Source: WHTK01 sp965197795
GTDB taxonomy: Bacteria > Chloroflexota > Dehalococcoidia > DSTF01 > WHTK01
Assembly (NCBI GenBank): GCA_965197795.1
Contig: OZ240228.1
Span: 186,001 to 250,000, forward strand
Direction of reading: 5' to 3'
Length of the DNA stretch: 64,000 bases
In this document: positions 28,092-36,519 of the stretch, piece by piece
How positions within the stretch are numbered: position 1 is the first letter of the stretch
Layout of the letters: every line of letters starts with the position of its first letter
Program-made: the position numbers and the translations under genes
Notes under the pieces: generated by a model
What the model was told of the DNA's origin: nothing
Seen by the model: the letters and a program-made list of their open reading frames with translations, nothing else
Databases searched by the model: none

Positions 28092-28403
28092 CTAGCCAAG
28101 GTCGACCGATACGTCCTGTCCGTTCACCTCGACCGGGTATACGGCTATGGGATCAGTCGCAGGCGGCGCGGTGTTCTGACCGGTGAGGATGTTGAACTTA
28201 CTGCCATGACAGAGGCACTCGACTTCCTGGCCGTTTACCTCCCCCTCCTCGCTGAGGAGGCATTCCTCATGCGGACATACGTCGGAGGTCGCCACCGGCT
28301 TGCCGTCTACCAGGTAGAGGGCAACCTTGGTATCTCCCAACTCGACGCCCGTGACTTTGTCGGCGGATAGATCAGATAGTCCTGCCGCACGTCGGAATGG
28401 CAT
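28092..28403 (-). CDS. Rieske [2Fe-2S] ferredoxin
   Basis: 103 residues. The cluster is bound by DVCPHEECLL and VECLCHGSKFN (C-x-H ... C-x2-H). The size fits a soluble Rieske ferredoxin of a multi-component oxygenase or reductase system. The start at 28403 has AGGAGAG at the right distance. Together with the FAD reductase it forms an electron chain that could serve the Rieske oxygenase at 41281 or the selenoprotein cluster. Confidence 0.92.
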   Translation of the reverse strand: MPFRRAAGLSDLSADKVTGVELGDTKVALYLVDGKPVATSDVCPHEECLLSEEGEVNGQEVECLCHGSKFNILTGQNTAPPATDPIAVYPVEVNGQDVSVDLG

Positions 28404-28527
28404 TTCAGACTCTCCTAACTTGCAATTGAAACTTGAGCTGTGTTGCACAGGCCAGCGCTGAGATTCTAGCTCAACTTTCCAAAACTCGACTGCTTGTGGC
28501 CCGGCCCACGCCGTATTCTTTAGTGAG

Positions 28528-29235
28528 TTGTCAGAGAGGATTGATTCCTTGCAGCCTCCCAAACTAGTCGCAATACCTGGCGGACAGGCCGTCGTGGGCT
28601 GCGACGCGGGTCGTCCCGACGAGCGGCCAGCGCACAGGGTGACGCTGAGGTCCTTTTGGACCGCTTGCCGTCCCGTAAGCAACCACGAGTACCTAGCCTT
28701 CATCTCAGCAACCGGATACCGGGCACCCCTCTTCGCAGAAGACGAGAGGTTTTCGCCACTCGCACAGCCAGTCGTCGGAGTGAGTTGGCACGACGCTGTC
28801 GCCTATTGCCGTTGGTTGGAATCTGTTACAGGGATAGCCGTCCGGCTACCGACCGAGGCAGAGCGTGAATACGCAGCCCGGGGTGGCCTCCACGGTGCTG
28901 TCTGGCCCTGGGGTGAAGAGGCGCCTGAGCAGCGCAAGAGCATTCAAGAGATCGCTCAATTAGAGCAGCCCCATATCCCAACCTCCATTTGCAGCAATGG
29001 CTACGGTCTGATGTGCATGGCGGACAACGTTCACGAATGGTGCGCCAACTGGTACGTGTCGGACTACAATCGCTCTTTGGGAGCAGAGTTGCCACAAGAC
29101 CCTCCGGCGGTCGAACGCAGAGCGAGTCGCGGAGGCAGCTGGCGTCACCAAATCAAGTTCACTCGAGTCTCAGCGCGGTCCAGTCTGAATCCATGTTTCA
29201 GGTACAACGATTACGGATTTCGCGTCTACGTGTAA
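28528..29235 (+). CDS. Formylglycine-generating enzyme (FGE/SUMF1)-like nonheme protein
   Basis: 235 residues with the FGE-sulfatase fold: GVSWHDAVAYCRWLE, RLPTEAEREYAARGG, WPWGEE, DNVHEWCANWY and SRGGSWRH, ending YGFRVYV. True FGEs use two Cys near the C-terminus to bind Cu; here Cys are in NVHEWCANW and LNPCFRYND, the latter roughly where an FGE active Cys lies. In the N-terminal third TACRPVSNHEY replaces the common KYPVTNAEY. The start is probably the TTG at 28528. It is divergent from the Rieske gene and opens the plus-strand half of the selenium-linked cluster. Confidence 0.82.
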   Translation: MSERIDSLQPPKLVAIPGGQAVVGCDAGRPDERPAHRVTLRSFWTACRPVSNHEYLAFISATGYRAPLFAEDERFSPLAQPVVGVSWHDAVAYCRWLESVTGIAVRLPTEAEREYAARGGLHGAVWPWGEEAPEQRKSIQEIAQLEQPHIPTSICSNGYGLMCMADNVHEWCANWYVSDYNRSLGAELPQDPPAVERRASRGGSWRHQIKFTRVSARSSLNPCFRYNDYGFRVYV

Positions 29236-29321
29236 CGGGGTGAGTCTGAGTCCAGTCCTCGCTATCGTGCGAGGAGCTACGGAAGAGGGCGATCGCGCCA
29301 AGACTCATAGAATCTGCAACA

Positions 29322-29483
29322 GTGAGTTTGGGTCGCGACCACGATGCCGTCATAGTACGAGTTCGTGAAGAACGTCCCGCGGATGAGACGAGGCCGCTTC
29401 ATTCTGACCTGGTGCGAACCGGATCTCTCGACATCAACTGGACCAGTGGCCCGGTCAACGTCATGCAGTTGGTCGACACCTAG
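29322..29483 (+). CDS. Possible 53-residue small protein
   Basis: In the 315-base gap between the FGE-like and ATP-grasp genes, a GTG-started frame reads VSLGRDHDAVIVRVREERPA and ends NVMQLVDT with a TAG. The composition looks more protein-like than the other frames, but no ribosome site is obvious and I know no homologue. Confidence 0.3.
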   Translation: MSLGRDHDAVIVRVREERPADETRPLHSDLVRTGSLDINWTSGPVNVMQLVDT

Positions 29484-29550
29484 AAGACGGACGAACGGAC
29501 ATTAACGTATGTTTGTAACCGTAGATGTCCGTCAGTTGGTTGGAGATGCT

Positions 29551-30780
29551 ATGCAGAGAGTAATGCTGCTGATCCCTGGCTCCAGTTATCGAGCAACGGA
29601 CTTTATGCAGGCGGCTGCCAAACTCGATATTACGGCAGTCGTTGGCAGCGACGAGTGGAACCCGCTGCAAGACGTGCAGCCCGGCAATTATGCTGAGCTC
29701 AACTTCACTGATGTGGACAAAGGCGTTGAACGACTAGAGGCGTTTGCCCGCGAGTACCCGCTAGATCGGGTCATCGCTGTCGACGATTCCGGTGTCCGAC
29801 TGGCCGCTCAAGCTTCCCGTCGCCTTGAGTTGCCGCATAACTCTGTCTCCTCTGTCGAGGCAACACGCAACAAAGCGCTGCTTAGAGAAAGATTGGCCGC
29901 CGCCGGCATACCTTCTCCCACCTTTGAGGTGGCCGCCACGGGTAGCCAGGCTCGCCTTCTGACGCAGGGCTTACGTTTCCCCGTTGTCTTGAAACCGCTT
30001 GCCTTATCCGCTAGCCGTGGCGTGATCCGTGCGAATGACAGCGATCAATTCGAGAGCGCATTCGCCCGAATAGCCCAGATTCTCTCCGACCCTCGCAGCG
30101 TCGAAGAGTGCGGCCAACTGTCAGACCAATTCCTTATCGAGGGCTACATCCCTGGTATCGAAGTGGCGCTGGAAGGGCTCCTTACTGATGGAAGGCTACG
30201 CAAACTGGCCATCTTCGACAAACCGGATCCCCTCGAAGGGCCGTTCTTCGAAGAAACAATCTATGTCACTCCTTCTCGCCTGCCGAATGGCGACCAGGGC
30301 CTCGTTGTAGAGATGGCTGAGCGATCCGCTGCCGCAATTGGCCTGAGAGACGGCGCGATCCACGTCGAGCTACGACTCAATGATGATGGTGTCTTCCCTG
30401 TGGACATAGCAGCGCGATCCATTGGCGGGCTCTGCTCTCGCGCTCTGAAGTTCGAGAACGGGCTCTCCTTAGAAGAATTAATCCTGCGCAACGCCATCGG
30501 TTCTGAAGTCTCTTTCGAAAGAGAGGCCGATGCGGCTGGTGTAATGATGCTCCCTATCCCCAAGGGTGGCATCCTTCGAGGCGTGGCTGGCGTAGAACTC
30601 GCCAAAGCTGTCCCACTGGTTGAATCTGTAGAAATCACAAGTCGGCCCGGGAATCTCCTAGTACCCTTGCCCGAAGCGGGCGATTACCTGGGATTCATTT
30701 TTGCTCGCGGTAAAGGGCCTCAGGAGGTTGAGGTTGCGCTTCGCGAGGCACACCGGCTGCTTGAATTCGACATCGACTAA
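29551..30780 (+). CDS. ATP-grasp domain ligase
   Basis: 409 residues from the ATG at 29551 (preceded by TTGGAG; an ATG 14 codons upstream is also in frame). An N-terminal preATP-grasp domain is followed by FPVVLKPLALSASRGVIRAND (ATP-binding Lys and Gly loop), QFLIEGYIPGIEVALEGLL, and the Mg-binding end FPVDIAARSIGGLCSR. Such enzymes join a carboxylate, by acyl-phosphate, to an amine or thiol, for instance in small peptide-like compounds. Its stop lies 4 bases from the extended end of the convergent radical SAM selenoprotein gene. Confidence 0.88.
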   Translation: MQRVMLLIPGSSYRATDFMQAAAKLDITAVVGSDEWNPLQDVQPGNYAELNFTDVDKGVERLEAFAREYPLDRVIAVDDSGVRLAAQASRRLELPHNSVSSVEATRNKALLRERLAAAGIPSPTFEVAATGSQARLLTQGLRFPVVLKPLALSASRGVIRANDSDQFESAFARIAQILSDPRSVEECGQLSDQFLIEGYIPGIEVALEGLLTDGRLRKLAIFDKPDPLEGPFFEETIYVTPSRLPNGDQGLVVEMAERSAAAIGLRDGAIHVELRLNDDGVFPVDIAARSIGGLCSRALKFENGLSLEELILRNAIGSEVSFEREADAAGVMMLPIPKGGILRGVAGVELAKAVPLVESVEITSRPGNLLVPLPEAGDYLGFIFARGKGPQEVEVALREAHRLLEFDID

Positions 30781-30784
30781 GACT

Positions 30785-32215
30785 TTAGATTCCAAGTGCC
30801 CGGTCGAGCGGAGCTAACTGCTCCGTTGTTGGCTCAGCTCAACAGAACCAGCCTTCTGTCAATCCAGGCACAACTCTCTTGGGCTGTGGTACAAGCACGG
30901 TTGGGTCGTCCCGACCAGTCAGCATGCGACTCGTGGCGTGCTTCACCTTGCCAAAGGTGACTTCGTAGGCCTCTCCGTGCGACTCGCTCTCCGAGGCGGT
31001 AGCTGCCTCGACGATGCTAGCCACCTCGGCCTGTAACTTGAAGATACGTGGATCAGGATTCGACCATGTGTAGGTCAAGGCATCAGGGTCCAGCGGCCCG
31101 AGGAGGCCTTGAGCATCGACGACTTCAATGAGCGGGGAACCGGGCGGGATCAAAAGCTTCAGCGCGTACTGAACTGGCTGGACGTGCCGAACCAGTCCAT
31201 TGTGCTCGACGAACTCCAATAGTTCACTAAAGTCCTCCAGGCTCACCCAGGGAGTAAAGGCGACCCAGGTCGGTCTTAGGACGAGGCCGACGCGGTCGAG
31301 CATTGCGACGGCTCGATCCAAGTCCTCCCGCGTGTGCCCCTTTTGCAGCGTGCTGAGGATGTCGTCATTAGTAGACTCAAACGCGGATGTTACAAACAAG
31401 CAGCCAAGATCTCTTAGTCGCGGCAGTAATTCTTCGTATTCGAGCAAGTGCTCGACCTTGATCGTGACATCGAAGGTTGCGTCCGGATGACGCCGGTGAA
31501 GTTCCTCGACGATGCTCAACGAGTGCGGGAGCGCGTTTAAGAAATCGGGGTCTCCGAAGGTGATGTGACGGGCGCCCATCGTCACCAGCTGGTCAATGTC
31601 GGCGAGGACAGTCTCTTTCTGTACCAGGCGCAGTCGGCCAGCGTATACAGACGTAATGGGGCAATGTGTGCAGGTGTGGGCACAGCCGCGGGAAGCCTCC
31701 ACGTACCCGGCCAGCCTCATGTCACCATCGAGGTCAAGGCGCGCGTAGTCATCGAGATGAGGCAGGCCTCGGCGATCTGGGGTGAGGTAAGCCTGGCGGC
31801 TGAAGAGAGGGACGGCGCCAACGCCGGCCAAAACTCCGCCACCTTCACAAGCCAGGTTCCGGGCCAAGGCCTCAAGACCAATCTCGTATTCTCCACCGAT
31901 TACCGAATCGGCCAACCCAGAGCTCATGAGCAGGTCGTGCAAGGGTGATGCGTAGAGGCCGTAAAAGGCGATGTGTAGATTCGCGTCTATCTGCCTGATT
32001 CGCCGGGCCAACTCTATGCCGAGACGGGAGGCAGTGTGCATCGGGATCGAGATGCCGACCAACTCGGCCTCTGCGAACAGGCCTGGCTCCAGCGTCTGGA
32101 CGGACAAATCCAGGCAATCGACGTCGTGGCCGGCGCTCCGAAGCACCGCAGCGGGCGCCGCAAGCCCCAAGGGCTGATGCCCCATCTCGTAGGTAGAAAC
32201 GAGGAGGACTCGCAC
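30785..32215 (-). CDS. B12-binding radical SAM selenoprotein, CUAEP-tail type (TGA read as selenocysteine)
   Basis: 476 residues if TGA at 30841-30839 is read as selenocysteine. The N-terminal B12-binding-like domain (LLVSTYEMGHQPLGLAAPA) is followed by the radical SAM cluster motif CAHTCTHC (CxxxCxxC form) and a TIM-barrel half (HITFGDPDFLN, VKHATSRMLTG later). The upstream frame ends GLTEGWFC, then TGA, then AEPTTEQLAPLDRALGI and TAA at 30787-30785. C-U-A-E-P is the hallmark tail of a known but uncharacterised radical SAM (seleno)protein family, as I recall it. A hairpin right after the TGA fits a SECIS. The extension fills the gap to the convergent ATP-grasp gene. GTG start; NifU-type gene 5 bases upstream. 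Confidence 0.88.
30809..30841 (-). promoter_or_regulatory. Predicted bacterial SECIS element after the UGA codon
   Basis: On the minus strand, after UGA, 13 bases precede a perfect 6-bp stem CGGAGC/GCTCCG (30825-30820 and 30814-30809) with loop AGTTA. The loop begins 19 bases after the UGA, inside the usual range for bacterial selenocysteine insertion hairpins, and has G at its second position. An outer GAG/CTC pairing could extend it. Confidence 0.7.
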
Positions 32216-32220
32216 CAGCC

Positions 32221-32838
32221 TTACTTCTTTGTGGGTTGGTAGTAGGGGTTTTCGCCGGACGCGTGGTCAGTTTGGTCCACGACTCGTTCGATCTCGGAGA
32301 CAGCTTCGACGATGGTGGCTTCGATCCCTTGCTTCAACGTGACGTCCGCCATGCCGCAGCCCTGACAACCCCCGCCTAGCTCTATGACGGCAGTTGTGCC
32401 TTCGACGTGAAGGAGATCCATGTAACCGCCGTGTGCTGCGATCGCTGGGTTGAGTTGATCATCGATAATGTGCTGAATTTTTGCTTCAATTGCGCCCCAC
32501 CACAGGGGGTTCGGGTTAGTAAACTCCAGGCCGCTACGGTCTTCCCCTTTGTAGCGGTAGTGGACCTGTACAGCGCTGAGGTAAGCGGCATTCTTTCCCT
32601 CTACGAAGATCGGGACAGGCAGGCCTGGCTCCGCCAAGGGTAGGTCTCCCTCCGTCTCTTTCCCTTGTTCGACAAGACTCAATACATGCTCGAACCTGCC
32701 ATGCACCCTGCCGGTGATCTGGAGACGCAGACCGGCAACAGGGCTCGGGCTATTGCCGACGACCTCACGCAGTTTCGCGATTGCGTCATCCGTCAAGCTG
32801 ACAGATGGCTCTGCGGATTGCTGCCTGGTGTCAGTCAT
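32221..32838 (-). CDS. NifU/NfuA-like iron-sulfur scaffold protein
   Basis: 205 residues with two parts. The N-terminal half resembles an A-type (HesB/IscA-like) domain but without its three Cys, as in NfuA. The C-terminal half is a NifU domain with AIAAHGGYMDLLHVEG and the cluster ligands GGGCQGCGMADVTLKQG (CxxC). It would assemble or carry [4Fe-4S] clusters. It is 5 bases upstream of the radical SAM gene and probably supplies or repairs its clusters. Confidence 0.9.
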   Translation of the reverse strand: MTDTRQQSAEPSVSLTDDAIAKLREVVGNSPSPVAGLRLQITGRVHGRFEHVLSLVEQGKETEGDLPLAEPGLPVPIFVEGKNAAYLSAVQVHYRYKGEDRSGLEFTNPNPLWWGAIEAKIQHIIDDQLNPAIAAHGGYMDLLHVEGTTAVIELGGGCQGCGMADVTLKQGIEATIVEAVSEIERVVDQTDHASGENPYYQPTKK

Positions 32839-32989
32839 TTCTCACCTCGGGATCTGGTCCCCCTGCTAAACGCCGTTACTAGTTTACGCCCTAAGAGCGC
32901 TTCAGATTATGCGCGGATGGCGTCACGGGCAGGTTGACAAGTGGGGTAGCTTCGCAACGAGGCCTCTTTGTTGAGCTGGATCTTCGATT

Positions 32990-33017
32990 TTGTGAGGGAC
33001 TTCAGCGCGTGTATAGT
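32990..33017 (+). promoter_or_regulatory. Predicted promoter for the DUF169 gene
   Basis: TTGTGA (32990-32995), a 16-base spacer and TATAGT (33012-33017), 53 bases before the ATG at 33071. This is the divergent region between the NifU-type and DUF169 genes. Confidence 0.5.
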
Positions 33018-33070
33018 CTTAACAGACTGTCCAGTGGGGGCATCGTTACCAGAGTATCGAGGTTGCACAA

Positions 33071-33778
33071 ATGGACAAGGTAGAGAAAGTCAATGAATTA
33101 CTCGGTCTGCGGATCCCAGCCGTCGCTGTGTCGTTTCTCGACGAGCCGCCGACTGGGTTACGTGCCTGGGATGGGCCACCTCAGCCTGCCGGTTGTGCCT
33201 TTTGGCGTTGGGCAGCTGAGGGGCGCGCCTTCTACACTGAACCGTCCGACCACTACAACTGCGCGATAGGCTCCTACACCCACGCAATCGACCTGCCACC
33301 TGCGCGATCCAGTGAACTGGACGAGACGGTAAAGATGATGGTAAGGGCCAGCTACCTTCGAACTTCAGAAGTGCCCGAGATACCACGGCTAGCTCAGACG
33401 CCAAACTTTATAGCCTATGGTCCTGCGGACGACCCCGGCTTTCAGCCCGATGTGGTGTTGATGACTGCGACGCCGCATCAAGCGATGCTGATTTACGAAG
33501 CCACTATGCGAGCCGGTCTCAGTTCTCCGATCAGCAACATCATGGGTCGGCCAACCTGCGCCGTCTTGCCTCTAACATTGAGCAGGAATTCACCAGGTGT
33601 GTCGCTTGGATGTGCTGGTAACCGCGTTCACACAGGACTTGGTGATCATGAGCTTTACGTTTCGATCCCAGGAGCGAATTGGTCCGCATTCAAAGCCAGC
33701 CTCCTGGAGATTCTCGTGGCGAACCGAACCATGATTGAGTTTTACGAGGAGAAGGAGAAGACAGGCGGTGTCTCTTAA
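33071..33778 (+). CDS. DUF169 domain protein
   Basis: 235 residues of the DUF169 family. It has the conserved Cys-containing segments PAGCAFWRWA, YNCAIGSYTH, MGRPTCAVLPL and SLGCAGNRVHTG. The spaced Cys suggest metal or Fe-S binding, but the biochemical role of the family is unknown. It is divergent from the NifU-radical SAM pair and probably belongs to the same functional group. The start is preceded by a weak GAGGTTG. Confidence 0.85.
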   Translation: MDKVEKVNELLGLRIPAVAVSFLDEPPTGLRAWDGPPQPAGCAFWRWAAEGRAFYTEPSDHYNCAIGSYTHAIDLPPARSSELDETVKMMVRASYLRTSEVPEIPRLAQTPNFIAYGPADDPGFQPDVVLMTATPHQAMLIYEATMRAGLSSPISNIMGRPTCAVLPLTLSRNSPGVSLGCAGNRVHTGLGDHELYVSIPGANWSAFKASLLEILVANRTMIEFYEEKEKTGGVS

Positions 33779-33823
33779 GCCTCCGGTCTCCCGTCACGGT
33801 CGCTCGTGACGAAGGAGATGCAA

Positions 33824-34414
33824 ATGTCCCGCAGGCGAGTCGCAGCTCTGAAGTCGATTGACCGCGAGAATACGGCTGACCCGTCGCATATCCTCTTTGA
33901 AGCGGAGGACTACGCCACGGCACTGATCGAGGGTGTCCGGGCCCACCACTGGGTACAACACCTGCGGCCAGATGCGCCTGACCCTTTGCTAATCGCCGCA
34001 CGAGGCCACCACCTCCGGCGATGGGAAATTCCACGTAATTCCTATCCACACGCGCCACGGCTCTCTCGCTTGGCGGAACCGTCTTTATGATTTCCAAGCC
34101 GAGGCTGTGGCAGGAGTGATGCAACGCGTGGGCTAGACCCAGGATGACATCGCACAGGCTGGCCGTCTGCTCCGAAAACAGGACCTAAAGGCGGATGCGG
34201 ACGCCCAGACGTATGAAGATGCCGTTAGCCTGGCCTTCTTAGAGGTGCGGCTGAGGTGCGGCTCGCATCGTTTATGGAGACTGTCACGACCGGGCAGCTA
34301 ACGCGAGCACTTCACAGCACCTGGCGCAAGATGAGTGAATCAGGACACGCAGTAGCGCAGACACTAATCCTCGAGCCACGAGCAGCAGACGTCGTACTTC
34401 GCGAGCTCACTTAA
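33824..34414 (+). pseudogene. DUF4202 family protein, decayed
   Basis: The N-terminus (MSRRRVAALKSIDRENTADP, then ARGHHLRRWEIPRNSYP) is typical of DUF4202. After a one-base shift near 34050 the frame continues LAWRNRLYDFQAEAVAGVMQ and meets an in-frame TAG (in QRVG-stop-TQDD, where Tyr is expected). An 11-bp tandem duplication (GAGGTGCGGCT twice, near 34243) breaks the frame again before ASFMETVTTGQLTRAL. The C-terminus reaches TAA at 34414. The duplication is hard to explain as a sequencing error, so this is real decay. Confidence 0.75.
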
Positions 34415-34610
34415 CAGGCACAGTCCTGGGCCTCGACGGGCCGCAACCGCTCCGGAGTAGCGGCTGGGGGACACGAGCGGTCATCCAGCCTGACTATGTC
34501 GGCCGCAAACCGGGACGAAACTCAGCGTGGCCCAGCAGCGAATCCCTACTCTGGGCTACTTTGCCAAAGAGACGCTGACGCCGTCGATGCTCGCAGCTTG
34601 CTGTTGCAGG

Positions 34611-34893
34611 AGACGCAGGCGTAAACGCCTTGAGGATGTGCTCGATTACGCGGACGCGAGACCGGAGGGGCCGGCGTCTGGTCTGGGTGGAGCTGACGCC
34701 GGCGGGACGCGAGATTTCCGAGGAAGCGACGAGGATCGTCCTCGCCATGGCCTCCGAGCTTGCCCCCGTGCTGCGAGGCCCCGATTCGGAAGAGATGCTC
34801 GCTGTTTTGAGTCAAACTCGCGATACCGGCTTCAAGATCGCCGGCGTGCGGGAAGGCGTTCGCCAAGAAGCACTTCGGCGCGTCTGGGGCTAG
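34611..34893 (+). pseudogene. C-terminal remnant of a MarR-family regulator
   Basis: The frame VNALRMCSITRTRDRRGRRL followed by VWVELTPAGREISEEATRIV matches the wing and dimerisation helix of MarR regulators (RDxRRxxVxLTxxG). The recognition helix and N-terminus are missing or scrambled upstream (34415-34610 has no gene). It stops at 34893, just before the convergent kinase-gene tail. Confidence 0.6.
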
Positions 34894-34907
34894 CTGCCAC
34901 AGCTCAT

Positions 34908-35344
34908 CTACGCCTTCAGCAGCCCCCGACGCCGCAGCGCCCGGTCCAGCGCGGGCTGCATCTTCATGGCCTGGAACTCGGCGATGGCGAAGTCGAGGTG
35001 CTCGATGGCCGTGTTGCGCTCGTCGGGGTAGTGGTCGAGCAGCAGCTCGGCGAGCTGGAGGCGAGTGAGGGCGAGCTCGGGGCGGCACCGCGCTCTCGTG
35101 CAGACATCGATGCCCTGATGGTAATAGTCGCGAGCCTTCTCCGGCTGGCCCAGCAGCACCGCCGCACCGCCCAGGTCCGCGACCCATGCAGCTGACGATC
35201 TAGGGTTCGATGAAGAGCAGGTTCGCCAGCGGGCCCAGGCGCGGTTCGAGGATGGCGGCGGCGTCCCTATGGCCTATAGCTACGGCAGCCTCTAGCAGGA
35301 AGCGCAAGAACGTAGCCGCTGTGTGGTCGTCCGGGCTTGCGAGG
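34908..35344 (-). pseudogene. C-terminal TPR part of the kinase-AAA-TPR gene, cut off by the IS1595-type element
   Basis: If the element and one copy of its target repeat are removed, the minus-strand frame of the upstream piece continues without a stop for about 45 codons (SPDDHTAATFLRFLLEAAVA). After one further one-base shift near 35205 it goes on through LGGAAVLLGQPEKARDYYHQ and the TPR-like helices to MKMQPALDRALRRRGLLKA and TAG at 34908. So this is the 3' end of the gene at 37665-41090. The same tail motif occurs as scars elsewhere in the window. Confidence 0.75.
35337..35344. repeat. Target-site duplication, left copy
   Basis: TTGCGAGG, repeated exactly at 37665-37672 on the other side of the element. 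Confidence 0.85.
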
Positions 35345-35407
35345 GTAACAACCTAGTTGACTCAGTAACACATATGGGCTATGATTCTTTCGTAAGGAGT
35401 CAAAGCC

Positions 35408-36367
35408 ATGAGTGACAGCAATCCCGAAACCCTCATCGAAGCCATCCAGTTCTTCTCTGACCCTGGCACTTGCCAGGACTTCATGATGGCCATGCGCTGG
35501 CCGGATGGCGTCGTGGCTTGCCCTAACTGTGGCCGAAGTGATGTGCGCTACATCTCCACTCGCCGCCTGTGGGAGTGCAAAGAGAAACACGCCAAGCGGC
35601 AATTCTCGATCAAGGTCGGCACCATTTTTGAGGACTCGCCTATGGGCCTCGACAAGTGGTTGCCCTCCCTTTGGCTCATTGCCAACGACAAGAACGGTAT
35701 CAGCTCCTACGAACTGGGCCGCGCTCTCGGCGTGACTCAAACAACTGCATGGTTCATGCTGCACCGCATCCGACTCGCGATGCAGTCTGACGACTACACC
35801 AAGCTCGGCGGCACCATCGAGGTCGATGAGACTTTCATCGGCGGCAAGGCCCGCTTCATGCACAAGAGCGAGCGCGTGGGCAAGATCAAGGGGACAGGCA
35901 CCGTGGGCAAGACTGCGGTTCTTGGTCTCTTGGAGCGCCACGGGCCGGACGGTCACAGCACCGTAAGGGCAAGTGTCGTTGCCAGCCGTCGGCGTAGTAC
36001 TCTCAGCCCAGCGGTGCGCAGAAACGTTGCTAGCGGGGCGGTTGTCTACACGGACGCGCTGCCGTCCTACGCCGATCTGAAAGCTGACTATACCCACGGC
36101 GTTATCGACCACGCCGAGAAGTACGTCGATGGCAAGATTCACACCAACGGCATCGAGAATTTCTGGGCGCTGCTCAAGCGGGCCATCAAGGGAACCTACA
36201 TCAGCGTCGAACCGTTCCACCTGTTCCGCTATCTCGATGAGGAAGCTTTCCGCTTCAACAACCGCAAGGCTAGCGACGGTGAGCGCTTCCTCCGACTCGC
36301 CCGCAGCGTCGTTGGCAAGCGTCTGACCTACGAAGAACTGACTGCAGTTACTACGACGCCAGCGTAG
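35408..36367 (+). CDS. IS1595-family transposase
   Basis: 319 residues. The N-terminal zinc ribbon is VACPNCGRSD with a second half around LWECKEKHAKRQFS. The DDE/DDN-type catalytic region is IEVDETFIGGKARF, VVYTDALPSY and HTNGIENFWALLKRAIKGTY, characteristic of the ISXO2-like/IS1595 group. It starts 40 bases inside the left repeat after AAGGAG. It appears intact, so the element could still move. Confidence 0.93.
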   Translation: MSDSNPETLIEAIQFFSDPGTCQDFMMAMRWPDGVVACPNCGRSDVRYISTRRLWECKEKHAKRQFSIKVGTIFEDSPMGLDKWLPSLWLIANDKNGISSYELGRALGVTQTTAWFMLHRIRLAMQSDDYTKLGGTIEVDETFIGGKARFMHKSERVGKIKGTGTVGKTAVLGLLERHGPDGHSTVRASVVASRRRSTLSPAVRRNVASGAVVYTDALPSYADLKADYTHGVIDHAEKYVDGKIHTNGIENFWALLKRAIKGTYISVEPFHLFRYLDEEAFRFNNRKASDGERFLRLARSVVGKRLTYEELTAVTTTPA

Positions 36368-36384
36368 GCAGGGAAGAGGCAAGC

Positions 36385-36519
36385 GTGGCAGAGCAACCCC
36401 GAAAGCCAAAGGAAGAGACGCCAATGGAGCGCCTAGAGCGGCTGGCGAAGAAGCTGCTGCGCGTACCGAAGGCAGCAATCCAAGAGCCGAAGGACGATAG
36501 GCCACAGCCGCAGTCATGA
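36385..36519 (+). CDS. Small transposon-encoded protein (44 residues)
   Basis: GTG-started frame VAEQPRKPKEETPMERLERL, then AKKLLRVPKAAIQEP, ending in TGA at 36517. IS1595-type transposases are often followed by a short Lys-rich ORF with a helix like LERLAKKLL-VPK, so this looks genuine; its role is unknown. It overlaps the 3' end of the convergent passenger gene by 6 bases. Confidence 0.6.
   Translation: MAEQPRKPKEETPMERLERLAKKLLRVPKAAIQEPKDDRPQPQS

Noticed and set aside
28404..28703. N-terminal extension of the Rieske ferredoxin to 28703
   Set aside because: The extra 100 codons overlap the divergent FGE-like gene, and the start at 28403 has a good ribosome site and normal ferredoxin length.
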